A DNA stretch of 64,000 nt from contig NZ_JADGMV010000002.1 in NCBI RefSeq assembly GCF_015234355.1, positions 1-64,000 of the forward strand, written 5' to 3'. Positions 42,473 to 51,398 of the stretch are shown in pieces. This stretch comes from Psychrobacter sp. NG25 (GTDB lineage Bacteria; Pseudomonadota; Gammaproteobacteria; Pseudomonadales; Moraxellaceae). The notes beneath the pieces were generated by a model. It did not search any database. It saw nothing but the letters and a program-made list of their open reading frames with translations, and was not told the DNA's origin. Both the position numbers and the translations under genes were made by a program. Position 1 is the stretch's first letter. Every line of letters begins with the position of its first letter.

Positions 42473-43237
42473 TTATTCGCTAGGATCAGAGCCAGGTGGA
42501 AAGTCATGGCGCAGCTGAGACACGTTGTCAGTTGTCACTATATCAGTATAGTTATTTAAATCGCTATGCACATATTGGGTAACCGCAGCTATCTGCTGAT
42601 CATCCATCATGCTATGAAAAGAGGGCATACCGCGCAATCCGTTGATAACGATGCTAATGATGTAATATTTAGACTCCATTTTACTGTTGTTGGCCAATGG
42701 TGGGTAGTAACCCGCTCCCTGTGCACCTTCACCTTTGAGCATATGACAGCCCGCGCAGGATTCGTCATAAAGCTTCTTACCATCCGTAGCGAAAAACCCA
42801 GTTTTGCCTTGTGTACTGCCTTCAAATTTGGCTAGCCATTTTTGTAAGTTGGCATCGTTACTCATTTTTGGTATAGCACTGACGTCGACGATATCCATAG
42901 GCGGGCGTGTCAGCGCTTCTTTTGATAGATAGACGCCGCCCCAAGCCCCATTATTGCGGCTAGCTTGATCGTCAAACACCATGGGCGCTGTTTGCTGGCT
43001 GGCGATAGTAGCGGCGTTCTCGGTTCTATGCTGACTACAGCCTGACAACGTTATTAACGCTATCGATCCACCAACAACGAGGGTCATTATTGCCTTACCC
43101 GAGCTCAGCGGGCTAAATGGTTTGATTGGGTTTGATGTCACCATTTTTATGATTTTCCCTAATGTGTCTAGTATCATTGTTGTCATTCTTGCTTCAACGC
43201 CAGACTTGTTAACCAAAGACTTATGATTTAAAGACAT
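42473..43237 (-). CDS. monoheme cytochrome c lipoprotein
   Basis: A 254-residue precursor. A hydrophobic segment ends in a lipobox-like LSGC (Cys near 67), preceded by a long cytoplasmic N-terminus. The heme c site is CAGCH in YDESCAGCHMLKGEG, with the axial Met likely in RGMPSFHSMM. It begins one base after the amine-oxidase stop (TAG-C-ATG), so the two are tightly coupled. Likely the periplasmic electron acceptor of that flavoenzyme, which is inference from adjacency and from cytochrome-c-linked amine dehydrogenases such as NicA2. Confidence 0.82.
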   Translation of the reverse strand: MSLNHKSLVNKSGVEARMTTMILDTLGKIIKMVTSNPIKPFSPLSSGKAIMTLVVGGSIALITLSGCSQHRTENAATIASQQTAPMVFDDQASRNNGAWGGVYLSKEALTRPPMDIVDVSAIPKMSNDANLQKWLAKFEGSTQGKTGFFATDGKKLYDESCAGCHMLKGEGAQGAGYYPPLANNSKMESKYYIISIVINGLRGMPSFHSMMDDQQIAAVTQYVHSDLNNYTDIVTTDNVSQLRHDFPPGSDPSE

Positions 43238-43238
43238 G

Positions 43239-44870
43239 CTATCCAAGTTTCTTGGCCTTTTGATGTAAGCGCTTGGCTGCGTCTAGCCCTGATAGGATTG
43301 CGCCTTCTTGCCAAGCAGGGATATGAGAGCAATGCTCACCCGTTAATACAATACGGTGGTCAATACTGCAAAGCGACTCGTAATATTGCTGACGGCTCGA
43401 CTCACTCCAAATACCATAGCAGCCGAGTGACCAAGGAATACGATGCCAAGCGACTGATGTACCTGCACGGAACTCTTTGGTGTATTGCGGATGAATCTGT
43501 TTGCCATAGGCGAGAGCCGCACTGATACGTTCTTTTGGCGTTAACGCATTGAATTTATAAGATGCCTCTCCAAAGCCATAAGCACCTAGTAACACGCCTG
43601 AACCTGAGGTGAATAAGTCTTGTGAAGGGTAGGAGATTTGGGTAATGGGCAGATCGGTATAAGTGATGCCGCCGTATATCCATTCATCTTCTTCCCAAAA
43701 CCGACGCTTAAACTCAAGACCTACTTTGTAGGAGGAGTCATAAGGAACGGCAGCCATGGCTTGCTTCATTGGCTCTGAGACATTGATGTCAATTTGGGTC
43801 AATACTGACAGGGGAATATTACAAATACACCAATCAGCACGAATACTTTTAACACCACTTGTTAAGTTGCTGCTTTCAGAGTTGCTGCCTTTAGAGTTAT
43901 TGGCATCGACATAGTCAACCGTGACCCCTGTTTCATCTTGATGAATCTTAGTCACCTTAGCATTGAACTGAATCATATCTCGGCATTCACGAGTGAAAGC
44001 ATCACCGATCTTCCCCATACCACCAACAGGTTGGAACATGGCGGGTTGATGCACGTGAACCGTATAGTTGTTATAGAGATCAGACCACATGCCTGAACTG
44101 AGCAGCTTATCCATTGGAATGGGCGTAGAGGGTTTGGCATCGGGCATCAGCCCACCACCTGGATAGACGCTATAACCACGATGTTTCCCCGTTTCATGGC
44201 TTTTGACATAGCGGTAATCAGTATTGAGCACGCCCCAACCTTTGAGACCTTCTAACAGTTTTTCTTTGTCTTCTTTAGTCACCGTATCATCCAAGCTGCC
44301 TTTATTGACGGCTTTGGATAATAGCTCTGATACATAGCCACGAATATCGCTTTGCACGTCACCTAAGCGCTGCGGCGCACCATTGAAATGGTTGGTACGA
44401 TGCAGATAAGCACGATCATTAGTTTGAATAAAGGGCTGTAATACCACATTGAACTTTTTGCAATAATGAAAGACCGCATAGTGATGCACGGGCAGTCGCC
44501 ATGGCCCACCATTAAAGTAGTTGCCTTTTTCGAAGTCACAGGTAACTTCTTCGCCTCCTAATTCCGTGTATTTATCCCCACTGTTTAGCGTCCAACTGCG
44601 TCCGCCGCCGCGATTCTGGTACTCAAGGACGGTGACTTTATAGCCTGCTTTACGTAACTCATAAGCCGCAGTCAGTCCACCTAAGCCCGCACCAAGGATT
44701 ACGATGCTGGCGCCAGCAGGGGCGCCTTTTAGATCTATTTCTTTTTGAAAGCTAGACTCTGAGGCAAAGCCCAATGTGGTCATTGCCTGATACATGGCCG
44801 TCGCGCCAGCCGTTTTACCAATCATCGAGAGCAGTTGTCTCCGTGTAGGGGAATGCAGCAAATCTTTCAT
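43239..44870 (-). CDS. Tat-exported flavin amine oxidase/dehydrogenase
   Basis: A 543-residue FAD enzyme of the monoamine-oxidase superfamily. The N-terminus has a twin-arginine signal (TRRQLLSMIGKTAGA), which exports folded cofactor proteins to the periplasm. The dinucleotide fold VILGAGLGGLTAAYELRKAGYKV leads into NRGGGRSWT, and the C-terminal flavin block is LTGEHCSHIPAWQEGAILSG. With cytochrome c genes on both sides, electrons probably pass to cytochrome c and not to oxygen. The substrate amine is unknown; polyamines or aromatic amines are candidates. Confidence 0.88.
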   Translation of the reverse strand: MKDLLHSPTRRQLLSMIGKTAGATAMYQAMTTLGFASESSFQKEIDLKGAPAGASIVILGAGLGGLTAAYELRKAGYKVTVLEYQNRGGGRSWTLNSGDKYTELGGEEVTCDFEKGNYFNGGPWRLPVHHYAVFHYCKKFNVVLQPFIQTNDRAYLHRTNHFNGAPQRLGDVQSDIRGYVSELLSKAVNKGSLDDTVTKEDKEKLLEGLKGWGVLNTDYRYVKSHETGKHRGYSVYPGGGLMPDAKPSTPIPMDKLLSSGMWSDLYNNYTVHVHQPAMFQPVGGMGKIGDAFTRECRDMIQFNAKVTKIHQDETGVTVDYVDANNSKGSNSESSNLTSGVKSIRADWCICNIPLSVLTQIDINVSEPMKQAMAAVPYDSSYKVGLEFKRRFWEEDEWIYGGITYTDLPITQISYPSQDLFTSGSGVLLGAYGFGEASYKFNALTPKERISAALAYGKQIHPQYTKEFRAGTSVAWHRIPWSLGCYGIWSESSRQQYYESLCSIDHRIVLTGEHCSHIPAWQEGAILSGLDAAKRLHQKAKKLG

Positions 44871-44905
44871 TTAATTATCCTTGTGGTGCTCAATCTCTAT
44901 ATTAG

Positions 44906-45012
44906 TATAGTCAATCCTCTATAAAAGAGTGGCAGCGTTAACCTCGCTTGAAGTATTGCATATACATCTACACTCGGTTGCCTTGACTCTCTTTCAAACT
45001 GAATCAACTATA
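44906..45012 (+). repeat. Correia-like palindromic element, complete (107 bp)
   Basis: TATAGTCAATCCTCTATAAA to CTGAATCAACTATA, with CACTCGGTTGCCTTG. It is nearly identical to the copy at 48253-48359. It lies between the triheme cytochrome gene and the amine-oxidase gene, so it would be part of their shared transcript or split it. Confidence 0.85.
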
Positions 45013-45044
45013 TAAGAGGCAAACAGTCCGATTTATTTTTGGGG

Positions 45045-46529
45045 TTAGCCTTTCTCTTTTATCACTCGCTTAACCTTGTCGGCACTTACATCACTACTGG
45101 ATAGACCGCCAAAGTTGATTCGCACATAATTGGCAATACTAGCAATCTGCGCGTGGCTTAAGTCTTTCTCAAAGCCTGGCATCTTGGGTGCAGTATTGAA
45201 TGCACCTTTTGCCCCAAATGCAATCACGCCGATAAGTGCATCAGGTTTAGCGCGGCGGATGCTACTGAGACCGACGATAGCGGCATAGCGGGCATCAGGT
45301 TGAGCGTAACCATCGACACCGTGACAGCTGGCGCAATGAGTCAGATATAAAGATTTTGGTGAATCGCTATTTTCCATGCCTCTATTTTGACTGTTGATTT
45401 GACTACTGATTTGATGACTGCTTTGATTACTGCTTTGATGAGTAGTGACATGAGACTGGTCGGCTTTTGCCTTTGCCAAGTAATCCTTTTGCTCGAGTAA
45501 ATCATAGGTGATAGAAGTGCTTTTTGGGCTAGGGAGTCGAGCGACATTGACTGGTATTAGGTAATCATCCGTCTTGATTGCTGGGACGACTTTTAGATAG
45601 TTAGCCATCGCACTCAAGTCTTCATCAGTGAGATAGCGTGTACTATGTGCTACCGCTTCGGCCATGGGGCCACCGGCATAAGCTTGCTTATCAAGCTTTC
45701 CAGTACGCAAATAAGTAACGATGTCACGTTCAGACCAGCGCCCAATACCCGTATCGTTGTCAGGTGTGATGTTAGGGGCAAACCACTTACCGAGCGGTGC
45801 TCCAGATAGATAGCGGTCTTTATCGAGACCTTGGGTAAGATTGCGCGGCGTATGACAAGTGCCGCAATGCTCTAGATTATTTACCAAATATTCACCGCGT
45901 TGCTGTACGGGAGTCAATCCTGAGCGATTTTCGGTAGAGGGTACATTGATGACATTCCATGCCAGCATTAAGCTGCGGATGTTTAATGGAAATGGCAGAT
46001 GAGTAGTCTTTTCAGGAGGTTTATCAATGATAGGCACTGTCTGGAAATAAGCGAATAAAGCGCTAATGTCAGCGTCAGACATGCCGTGATAGGACGGATA
46101 GGGCATGGCGGGATAGATTTGATGCTTTGGCGCACGACCTTTTCGCAGGGCATTTTTAAAATCAGATTCGGTATAGTTGCCGATACCATACTGCGTAGAA
46201 GGCGTAATATTGGTTGAATAAATATTGCCAATAGGCGTCTCTATCGGTACGCCGCCGCTATAGTCTTCACGGTGGCAAGCCATACAATCTGCCGTACGTG
46301 CCACATAAGCCCCGCGATTGGCAAAATCACTATTAAGTGGACTAACATTCGGCAGACTAGTTCTAGCAGGCAGAGTCTCTCTTGGGAAACTGACAGTGTC
46401 TGCCATCGCCACCGTAGAGATTGAGCTGAGCCCTAGTGTTAGCATTAGCGTTATTGCTGAAGAAAACGACCATGCTGGCATGACTGTAGAAAGTGGCTTC
46501 GTAATGTCCTTATAATGCTGATCAATCAT
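45045..46529 (-). CDS. triheme cytochrome c, dehydrogenase-partner type
   Basis: A 494-residue exported cytochrome with three CXXCH sites: CMACH near 82, CGTCH near 222 and CASCH near 399. The layout matches the triheme subunits that carry electrons from periplasmic alcohol, aldehyde or sugar dehydrogenases to the ubiquinol or oxidase pool. Signal peptide ends about VAMA (43). A low-complexity linker of Ser, Gln and His (about 360-383) separates the third domain. The frame extends to 46580 from TTG, but ATG 46529 has AGGGACTAAGA upstream. Likely partner of the amine oxidase. Confidence 0.88.
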   Translation of the reverse strand: MIDQHYKDITKPLSTVMPAWSFSSAITLMLTLGLSSISTVAMADTVSFPRETLPARTSLPNVSPLNSDFANRGAYVARTADCMACHREDYSGGVPIETPIGNIYSTNITPSTQYGIGNYTESDFKNALRKGRAPKHQIYPAMPYPSYHGMSDADISALFAYFQTVPIIDKPPEKTTHLPFPLNIRSLMLAWNVINVPSTENRSGLTPVQQRGEYLVNNLEHCGTCHTPRNLTQGLDKDRYLSGAPLGKWFAPNITPDNDTGIGRWSERDIVTYLRTGKLDKQAYAGGPMAEAVAHSTRYLTDEDLSAMANYLKVVPAIKTDDYLIPVNVARLPSPKSTSITYDLLEQKDYLAKAKADQSHVTTHQSSNQSSHQISSQINSQNRGMENSDSPKSLYLTHCASCHGVDGYAQPDARYAAIVGLSSIRRAKPDALIGVIAFGAKGAFNTAPKMPGFEKDLSHAQIASIANYVRINFGGLSSSDVSADKVKRVIKEKG

Positions 46530-46644
46530 TCTTAGTCCCTTTTCATAAGATGTCCGCAAGTCACCGATAGTGTCTACCAAAATAAAGCAAAGTGATAAAA
46601 GTTCATATTTTAAAAACGCAATGTCGTAAAATTAAAACTGACTG

Positions 46645-47259
46645 CTACAGCCTAGCGGCTTCAACTTTAATGTTTAAGTTAAGGTTTTTAGTCAATCCAA
46701 ACCAGCCAAATTTGTTTATATTCCATTTTGTTCGATCAATCGTCGCAGTGAAATCGCCACCGCAAACATCTTTTTTGAGGCTAGGGCTTAGATAACAATC
46801 AAACTTCGTGGCTGTTAGGCTAATAGGGTGTGTCTCACCATGTAGCGTCAGCTTGCCATCTACTCTTGTTACCTGTGGGCTTCTCTTATTTTGATCAAAA
46901 TACCATTTCGTCGACTTAAATCGCGCTGAGGGGAACTTTTTTGCATCAAAAAAATCAGGCCCCGTTAGGTTGTTATTAAAAGATGGGTTGCCTGTATTGA
47001 GTGAGTCTATCGGTATAACTAATGAGATGTCACCTGTTCTTAGAATCGGGTCATATTGCAATTGACCTTTGATATCATAGAAGCCACCAGTAGTAGCAGA
47101 GGTTTTGAAGCGTTCAATGGCAAACCGTATATGAGTGCTGGCAGGATTGATAGCATAACTGGCGGCATGACTGTCATCTATAGTGCTGACAAGCAGTAAT
47201 GGGATAATTGACAAGGAGTAGAGATGCAGGGGTTTTTGATCAATAAAAAAGAGGCGCAT
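46645..47259 (-). CDS. YceI-family periplasmic protein
   Basis: A 204-residue precursor with a signal peptide (ending HAAS-YAI) and the lipocalin-like YceI domain: YAINPASTHIRFAIERF, GGFYDIKG, then DFFDAKKFPSARFKST and GKLTLHGETHPISLTA, ending with FGWFGLTKNLNLNIKVEA. Members bind isoprenoids such as ubiquinone in the periplasm. AAGGAATG precedes ATG 47259. It stands at the head of the cytochrome and amine-oxidase genes on the same strand, which would fit a quinone-related role in that electron chain; that is speculation. Confidence 0.87.
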   Translation of the reverse strand: MRLFFIDQKPLHLYSLSIIPLLLVSTIDDSHAASYAINPASTHIRFAIERFKTSATTGGFYDIKGQLQYDPILRTGDISLVIPIDSLNTGNPSFNNNLTGPDFFDAKKFPSARFKSTKWYFDQNKRSPQVTRVDGKLTLHGETHPISLTATKFDCYLSPSLKKDVCGGDFTATIDRTKWNINKFGWFGLTKNLNLNIKVEAARL

Positions 47260-47438
47260 AGCTACATTCCTTTGCGAGCTATTGATATATAAAGCGTTTA
47301 TCAACGAGCACTATCCATAGTTCTGCTTAACGATAAGGTGGTTATTGTTTATTATTTATACATTATTTTTCAAATGGTTAGTAGTGCTATTTTGGTAAAT
47401 ATATCATCATCAGTTCCATTTATACCCACAAGCTCATT

Positions 47439-48233
47439 TTAAGTATTAGATGTTTCAATATCAGGCAGGCTATTGTCGGCTTGTCTTTTATTACTATTGA
47501 CGCTTTTGGCCTTTTTCGTTATCGAGTCTTTAAAGACAAAGGTGGCGAGCGCACAAGCAATGGTTAGTGATAGCAGCATCGAGACCAATGTATGACTAAA
47601 GAAATGGTCACCAAACAGCATTTTATACAGCCCCATCGTCCAGCCTAAGACCGTCACACTCTCAAATATTCTATAACGATATTTTTTTAGAGTGGGTAAA
47701 AATACCAAACCATATAAAGAAAATCCTGCGCTCGCATGTGCGGCTGGAAAGCATTTGGCTGGCGTGTCGGCGACTATGTTTTGCCAAATATTTAGATACG
47801 GCAAACTCCCACCAAAGAGCGTTAAATGGTTAGGGCAACTCACATGTGTTACCCCTTTTAATAGCGCGATAGAGGTAGGGACTACGATAAGAATCGTCAG
47901 GAGATAACTTATCTCACGCATGGATAAAGGGATAATGAATTTACGAAGCTTACTGCTATTGGTTTTAGAAATGCTGTTTGGATATTGTCTGTATTTCAAG
48001 ATTAATACGGTAATCAAATAGAGTGCTAGGAGAATCAATGACGCTTTAGGTCCATCATAAAAGATGAAAGCATAGGGCTGTGCATCCTTTTGGATGAGCC
48101 ATTGCCCATGGCTATAAAATAGCTCACTAATACGAATATCAAATTGGCTATGCTCAAAAGTTAAAGCTGTAATAATCGTTAAGCACAAGAGTTTAAGCCA
48201 AACCCAATCCGTTGAATTATCCTCTAGAATCAT
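47439..48233 (-). CDS. PAP2-family membrane phosphatase
   Basis: A 264-residue inner-membrane protein with six helices. PAP2 motifs: a K/R region upstream, CFPAAHASAGF (second motif) and GDHFFSHT (third motif). It follows dgkA on the same strand, beside eptA-pmrAB homologues. Similar PAP2 proteins beside lipid A modification genes act on lipid A 1-phosphate or on undecaprenyl/phosphatidic phosphates. Which of these applies is not decidable from sequence alone. Confidence 0.8.
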   Translation of the reverse strand: MILEDNSTDWVWLKLLCLTIITALTFEHSQFDIRISELFYSHGQWLIQKDAQPYAFIFYDGPKASLILLALYLITVLILKYRQYPNSISKTNSSKLRKFIIPLSMREISYLLTILIVVPTSIALLKGVTHVSCPNHLTLFGGSLPYLNIWQNIVADTPAKCFPAAHASAGFSLYGLVFLPTLKKYRYRIFESVTVLGWTMGLYKMLFGDHFFSHTLVSMLLSLTIACALATFVFKDSITKKAKSVNSNKRQADNSLPDIETSNT

Positions 48234-48252
48234 TTAAAACCTCAACTAGTCC

Positions 48253-48359
48253 TATAGTCAATTCTCTATAAAAGAGTTACCGCGTTAACCTCGCTTGAAG
48301 TATCACATATACATCTACACTCGGTTGCCTTGTCTCTCTTTTAAACTGAATAAACTATA
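48253..48359 (+). repeat. Correia-like palindromic element, complete (107 bp)
   Basis: TATAGTCAATTCTCTATAAA to CTGAATAAACTATA, with CACTCGGTTGCCTTG. It is located between dgkA and the PAP2 gene. A partial inverted copy at 49138-49207 lies on the other side of dgkA. Confidence 0.85.
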
Positions 48360-48397
48360 CATACATTATGGTAGTGATACTGCTCACCAAATACTGT

Positions 48398-48883
48398 TTA
48401 AGATAAAAAAGTCGATAATGCCATTAGCCATAAAACAAACAATAACAGTAATGCTAGAAACTGAGCAGCCGAACCGACGTCTTTGGCTATTTTGGCTAAT
48501 GGATGTTGCTCAGTAGAAGTATGGTCGACACTCGCTTCGATACCAGTGTTGATAAGCTCAACGATTAAGGATAGGAAAGAGGCGAATACCAGCATCATTT
48601 TGATGCTGATAGCAAAAGGCATAAATATGATGAATATGATCAGCAATAGATTGAGCCAGAGAACTTGTCTGAATGCGGCTTCGAACTTATAAGCAGCACG
48701 GAAACCATCTATAGAATATCCTGTTGCGTTTAGGAGTCGGTTTAGACCTTTTTTACCCTTGGCATTACTTGCAAAGCTGCCAGTCATCACAAGAGTATTA
48801 GGGGTGCTCTTATTTTTAGAATAGGAATCTATCTGTTGATGGTCGATAGAACTGATTTTGACATTTCTTGTATTGATGCTCAT
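48398..48883 (-). CDS. dgkA: diacylglycerol kinase (prokaryotic type)
   Basis: Phosphorylates diacylglycerol to phosphatidate in the inner membrane, recycling the by-product of phosphoethanolamine transfer. The core (about 50-161) has the DgkA pattern: GYSIDGFRAAYKFEAAFRQ, three helices, and ELINTGIEASVDH with the catalytic Glu and the KDVGSAAQFLAL block. It is about 40 residues longer than E. coli DgkA owing to a Ser/Asn/Lys-rich N-terminus; no internal start has a better ribosome site. Placement after eptA-pmrAB and a PmrA-type box upstream tie it to lipid A modification. Confidence 0.9.
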   Translation of the reverse strand: MSINTRNVKISSIDHQQIDSYSKNKSTPNTLVMTGSFASNAKGKKGLNRLLNATGYSIDGFRAAYKFEAAFRQVLWLNLLLIIFIIFMPFAISIKMMLVFASFLSLIVELINTGIEASVDHTSTEQHPLAKIAKDVGSAAQFLALLLLFVLWLMALSTFLS

Positions 48884-48930
48884 ATTGATGGCTCAATCGT
48901 TAGGGATATTTTGAGTGTATGGCAAGGAGT

Positions 48931-48976
48931 ACGTAGTGCTTTCACTCACTCGCCTTTCTTATCTCTGAAAATATAG
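48931..48976 (+). repeat. Correia-like element remnant
   Basis: GTAGTGCTTTCACTC followed by CGCCTTTCTTATCTC matches the right half of the 37824 copy (GTAGTGCTTTCACTCGGCTTCCTTG). No terminal ends are preserved. It lies in the dgkA leader. Confidence 0.45.
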
Positions 48977-49052
48977 AGTAAGTGCAATCATTCCTATAAT
49001 TATTGTTTTAATGATCCCAGTGTAGGAGGTCACTGGTTAGCACTTGAGTATC

Positions 49053-49086
49053 AGTATAAGCGGGGCACTGTTAAGAAAACGTTAAG
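49053..49086 (-). promoter_or_regulatory. PmrA-box-like direct repeat and -10 of dgkA
   Basis: On the minus strand CTTAAC-GTTTT-CTTAAC (49086-49070) is a direct repeat with 11-base period, followed 11 bases later by TATACT (49058-49053). The PmrA/BasR box of enterics is YTTAAK-N5-YTTAAK; here five of six positions agree in each half. The same arrangement precedes eptA at 53137-53170. Confidence 0.65.
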
Positions 49087-49137
49087 ATGAGAGACTTTTG
49101 CTTTTTTATATTTATGCGATGTACTTATGCAATTGTT

Positions 49138-49207
49138 GAGTGTAGATGTAACTGTAATACTTCAAGCGAGGTTAACGCGGTAACTCTTTTATAGAGGATT
49201 GACGATA
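49138..49207 (-). repeat. Correia-like element, partial
   Basis: GAGTGTAGATGTA to GAGGATTGACGATA matches the reverse complement of the 48253 copy over 70 bases, with the left end lost and the right end mutated (GACGATA for GACTATA). It is inverted relative to the copy downstream of dgkA. Confidence 0.75.
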
Positions 49208-49214
49208 GAGAATG

Positions 49215-50561
49215 CTATGTATAATAAATACTAAAGGTGCTACCGCCAGCCTGATTGGCTTGGTGCGTTAGTTGCCAGTCCATATGGGTCATGATGCGTT
49301 GCACGATGCTAAGCCCCAAACCGCTGCCTTCAACTTGGTAGCTAGACTGACCTTTCGACAATAACGTGGTATCCAGTTGTTGGTCATTGTTCTGTTGCTC
49401 TAGGCGCTCAAATCTTTCATATAGCAAAGGCATCATTACTTCAGGAATACCAAGCCCTGTATCCGTGACTGTGATTTTTTCGGCATCAATCGTAATGACT
49501 ACCTCACCATCGTCAGTGTATTGGAACGCATTTTTTATTAGATTGCCCAATGCCATTTTTAGTAGCTCGGGTCGTACGTACGCGAAATATTCTTGTTCAG
49601 CCATTACGGTGCAAGTCACTGCCTTATTGCGTAGCAAATATCTTAAGCGGGCCACTTCATTTGAGGCAATATCATTGATGGAGGTTTGCGGTGTGTCTAG
49701 TTTTTCAGGCGCACGAGAGAGTAATAATAAGGCACTGATAATCTCAGAAGTTTCTTTAGCGGTATTGCTAATGCGGTTGGTAAATTCACTTAAGTGACTG
49801 TCATGTTCTAATTGTGAGGCCAGCACCTCTGATGCCCCCATGATAATAGTCAAAGGGGTGCGCAGCTCATGGCTGACATCGCCTGTAAACAACTGCTCAC
49901 GCTTTAGATATTGCTCTAGTTTATGGTTTTTATCATCGATAGCGCGAGCCAAGACGCCAACTTCTGAAGGCATATGTGTCAGTTGGGATAGGTTTTGATG
50001 ATCGGTTTCTACGGCTTTTTTTAAGTCTAATAGTGGTTTGGTGATTTGCCTAGAAGACAGCTGAGAGAATATCGCTGCGATTAATAAACTCAAAATGACA
50101 GCCGCTCTTAAGGCATTGGCAAAAATATCTTCTAAGCTTTCGAAGATTTCTAAAACCGGATAGTGCCTCATCACCATCTCAACCCCTTCTACGTAGGTCA
50201 AGATATAAGCTTGCTCACCCTGCTGATCGATAAAAAAATGAAGGTTGGCGTGAGTTTTGCCAGACTCATCGTTGATAGTGACTGACATTTCTTGCACTTT
50301 TTCATTCGCTAATGCTTGTAGATTGGCAGGTGCAACATCGTAGCGGTAAATTTTAATACCTGGGTCGGCAGTATAAATAGGCTGATCGCCGTACTTCTCT
50401 TGACTAAGATCAAGCTGCTGTAATAGACGAGCCTTGACCAACTCCTGTTCTATTCTGCTTTCCGCGTACAGAAAAATACTGACGAAAGTTGCGCAAAGCA
50501 ATAAGGCAAATAAGAAGTAAGAGATTCGAAACTTATTAACGATGGAGTCGATACTAAACAT
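49215..50561 (-). CDS. pmrB: sensor histidine kinase, PmrB-like
   Basis: A 448-residue kinase: first membrane helix (about 15-35), periplasmic sensor of about 110 residues, second helix near 148-168, HAMP-like linker, H-box FTGDVSHELRTPLTII, N-box LIKNAFQYT, G1 DTGLGIP and G2 GSGLGLSIVQ. The frame begins at 50627, but the extra aromatic 22 residues look spurious; ATG 50561 is preferred, though its ribosome site (GAAG) is weak. It follows the response regulator and EptA genes in the pmrC-A-B order known from Acinetobacter, so PmrB is inferred. Confidence 0.78.
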   Translation of the reverse strand: MFSIDSIVNKFRISYFLFALLLCATFVSIFLYAESRIEQELVKARLLQQLDLSQEKYGDQPIYTADPGIKIYRYDVAPANLQALANEKVQEMSVTINDESGKTHANLHFFIDQQGEQAYILTYVEGVEMVMRHYPVLEIFESLEDIFANALRAAVILSLLIAAIFSQLSSRQITKPLLDLKKAVETDHQNLSQLTHMPSEVGVLARAIDDKNHKLEQYLKREQLFTGDVSHELRTPLTIIMGASEVLASQLEHDSHLSEFTNRISNTAKETSEIISALLLLSRAPEKLDTPQTSINDIASNEVARLRYLLRNKAVTCTVMAEQEYFAYVRPELLKMALGNLIKNAFQYTDDGEVVITIDAEKITVTDTGLGIPEVMMPLLYERFERLEQQNNDQQLDTTLLSKGQSSYQVEGSGLGLSIVQRIMTHMDWQLTHQANQAGGSTFSIYYT

Positions 50562-50668
50562 GGTATTTACTTCGTAATGAAAGGCAAAAAGAAAAAGAAA
50601 GAAGCGGCCATAGAAATAGCTAAACATTCTTTATCACAAGGACAGGTTGTTAAAGCTAGCAGCGAATT

Positions 50669-51355
50669 TTATACTTTATCTGGATCAATGATTTGGTAAC
50701 CCACACCAGGTATCGTGACTATCATGGCTTGTACAAAAGGTTTATCGACTTGTGCACGTACACCATGCATATGTGTGCGCAGGGCATCGCTACTAGGAAT
50801 GTCCTCACCCCATACCTTTTCTTCTAGCTCGTTTTTACTGACGACTCGAGGAGAAGTGCTCATGAGCACATTTAGTATTTTAAAGCCTGTTGGCGTGAGT
50901 TTTAGCGACTTTCCTTCACGTGTAATAGTGTGCTCTTCTGTGTTTAACGACAGCTTGCCGACTTCTATACTATGCCGGAAGTGGTCATCTTGATGTCGAC
51001 GTATAAGGGCTTTGATGCGTGACTCTAGTTCTACTAAAGAAAAGGGCTTAACCAGATAATCATCAGCACCACTATCGAATCCTGCGACTTTATCTGAAAT
51101 AGTATCGCGCGCCGTCAACATAAGTACAGGGGTTTTATTATGTAGCTCATCTCTTAGCTTTTTACACAGTTTTGTACCGTCCATGCCCGGTAGCATTACA
51201 TCTAATAGAATCACGTCATAACGATTATTAGCAGCAAGCGTTAAGCCGCTGATACCGTTATGAGCATTATCCAACTCAAAGCCTTTTGGCTCAAAAAAAG
51301 CATAAATATTGGCCACAATATCAGGATTATCTTCAATAATAAGTATTTTGTACAT
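50669..51355 (-). CDS. pmrA: response regulator, PmrA-like
   Basis: A 228-residue OmpR-class regulator. The receiver shows acidic IIEDN, phosphorylated Asp in VILLDVMLPGMDG (about 52), Thr in MLTARD and Lys in YLVKPFSL. The winged helix contains LTPTGFKILNVLM and ends VTIPGVGYQII. The frame reaches 51442, overlapping eptA, but ATG 51355 (MYKILIIEDNPD) is canonical and leaves a 43-base gap. Predicted to bind the TTAAG direct repeats before eptA and dgkA. The name PmrA rests on gene order and those boxes. Confidence 0.8.
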   Translation of the reverse strand: MYKILIIEDNPDIVANIYAFFEPKGFELDNAHNGISGLTLAANNRYDVILLDVMLPGMDGTKLCKKLRDELHNKTPVLMLTARDTISDKVAGFDSGADDYLVKPFSLVELESRIKALIRRHQDDHFRHSIEVGKLSLNTEEHTITREGKSLKLTPTGFKILNVLMSTSPRVVSKNELEEKVWGEDIPSSDALRTHMHGVRAQVDKPFVQAMIVTIPGVGYQIIDPDKV

Positions 51356-51398
51356 AGATGTCTCGTGCATAAATGCCAGTCGTGAATGGATTAAAACG

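Larger units (their letters stand above)
48884..49214. promoter_or_regulatory. dgkA promoter region with repeat fragments
   Basis: A 331-base gap without ORF. From right to left it holds a partial Correia-like element (49138-49207), the PmrA-like direct repeat (49070-49086), a -10 (TATACT on the minus strand, 49053-49058) and a second repeat remnant (48931-48976) within the untranslated leader. Confidence 0.6.
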
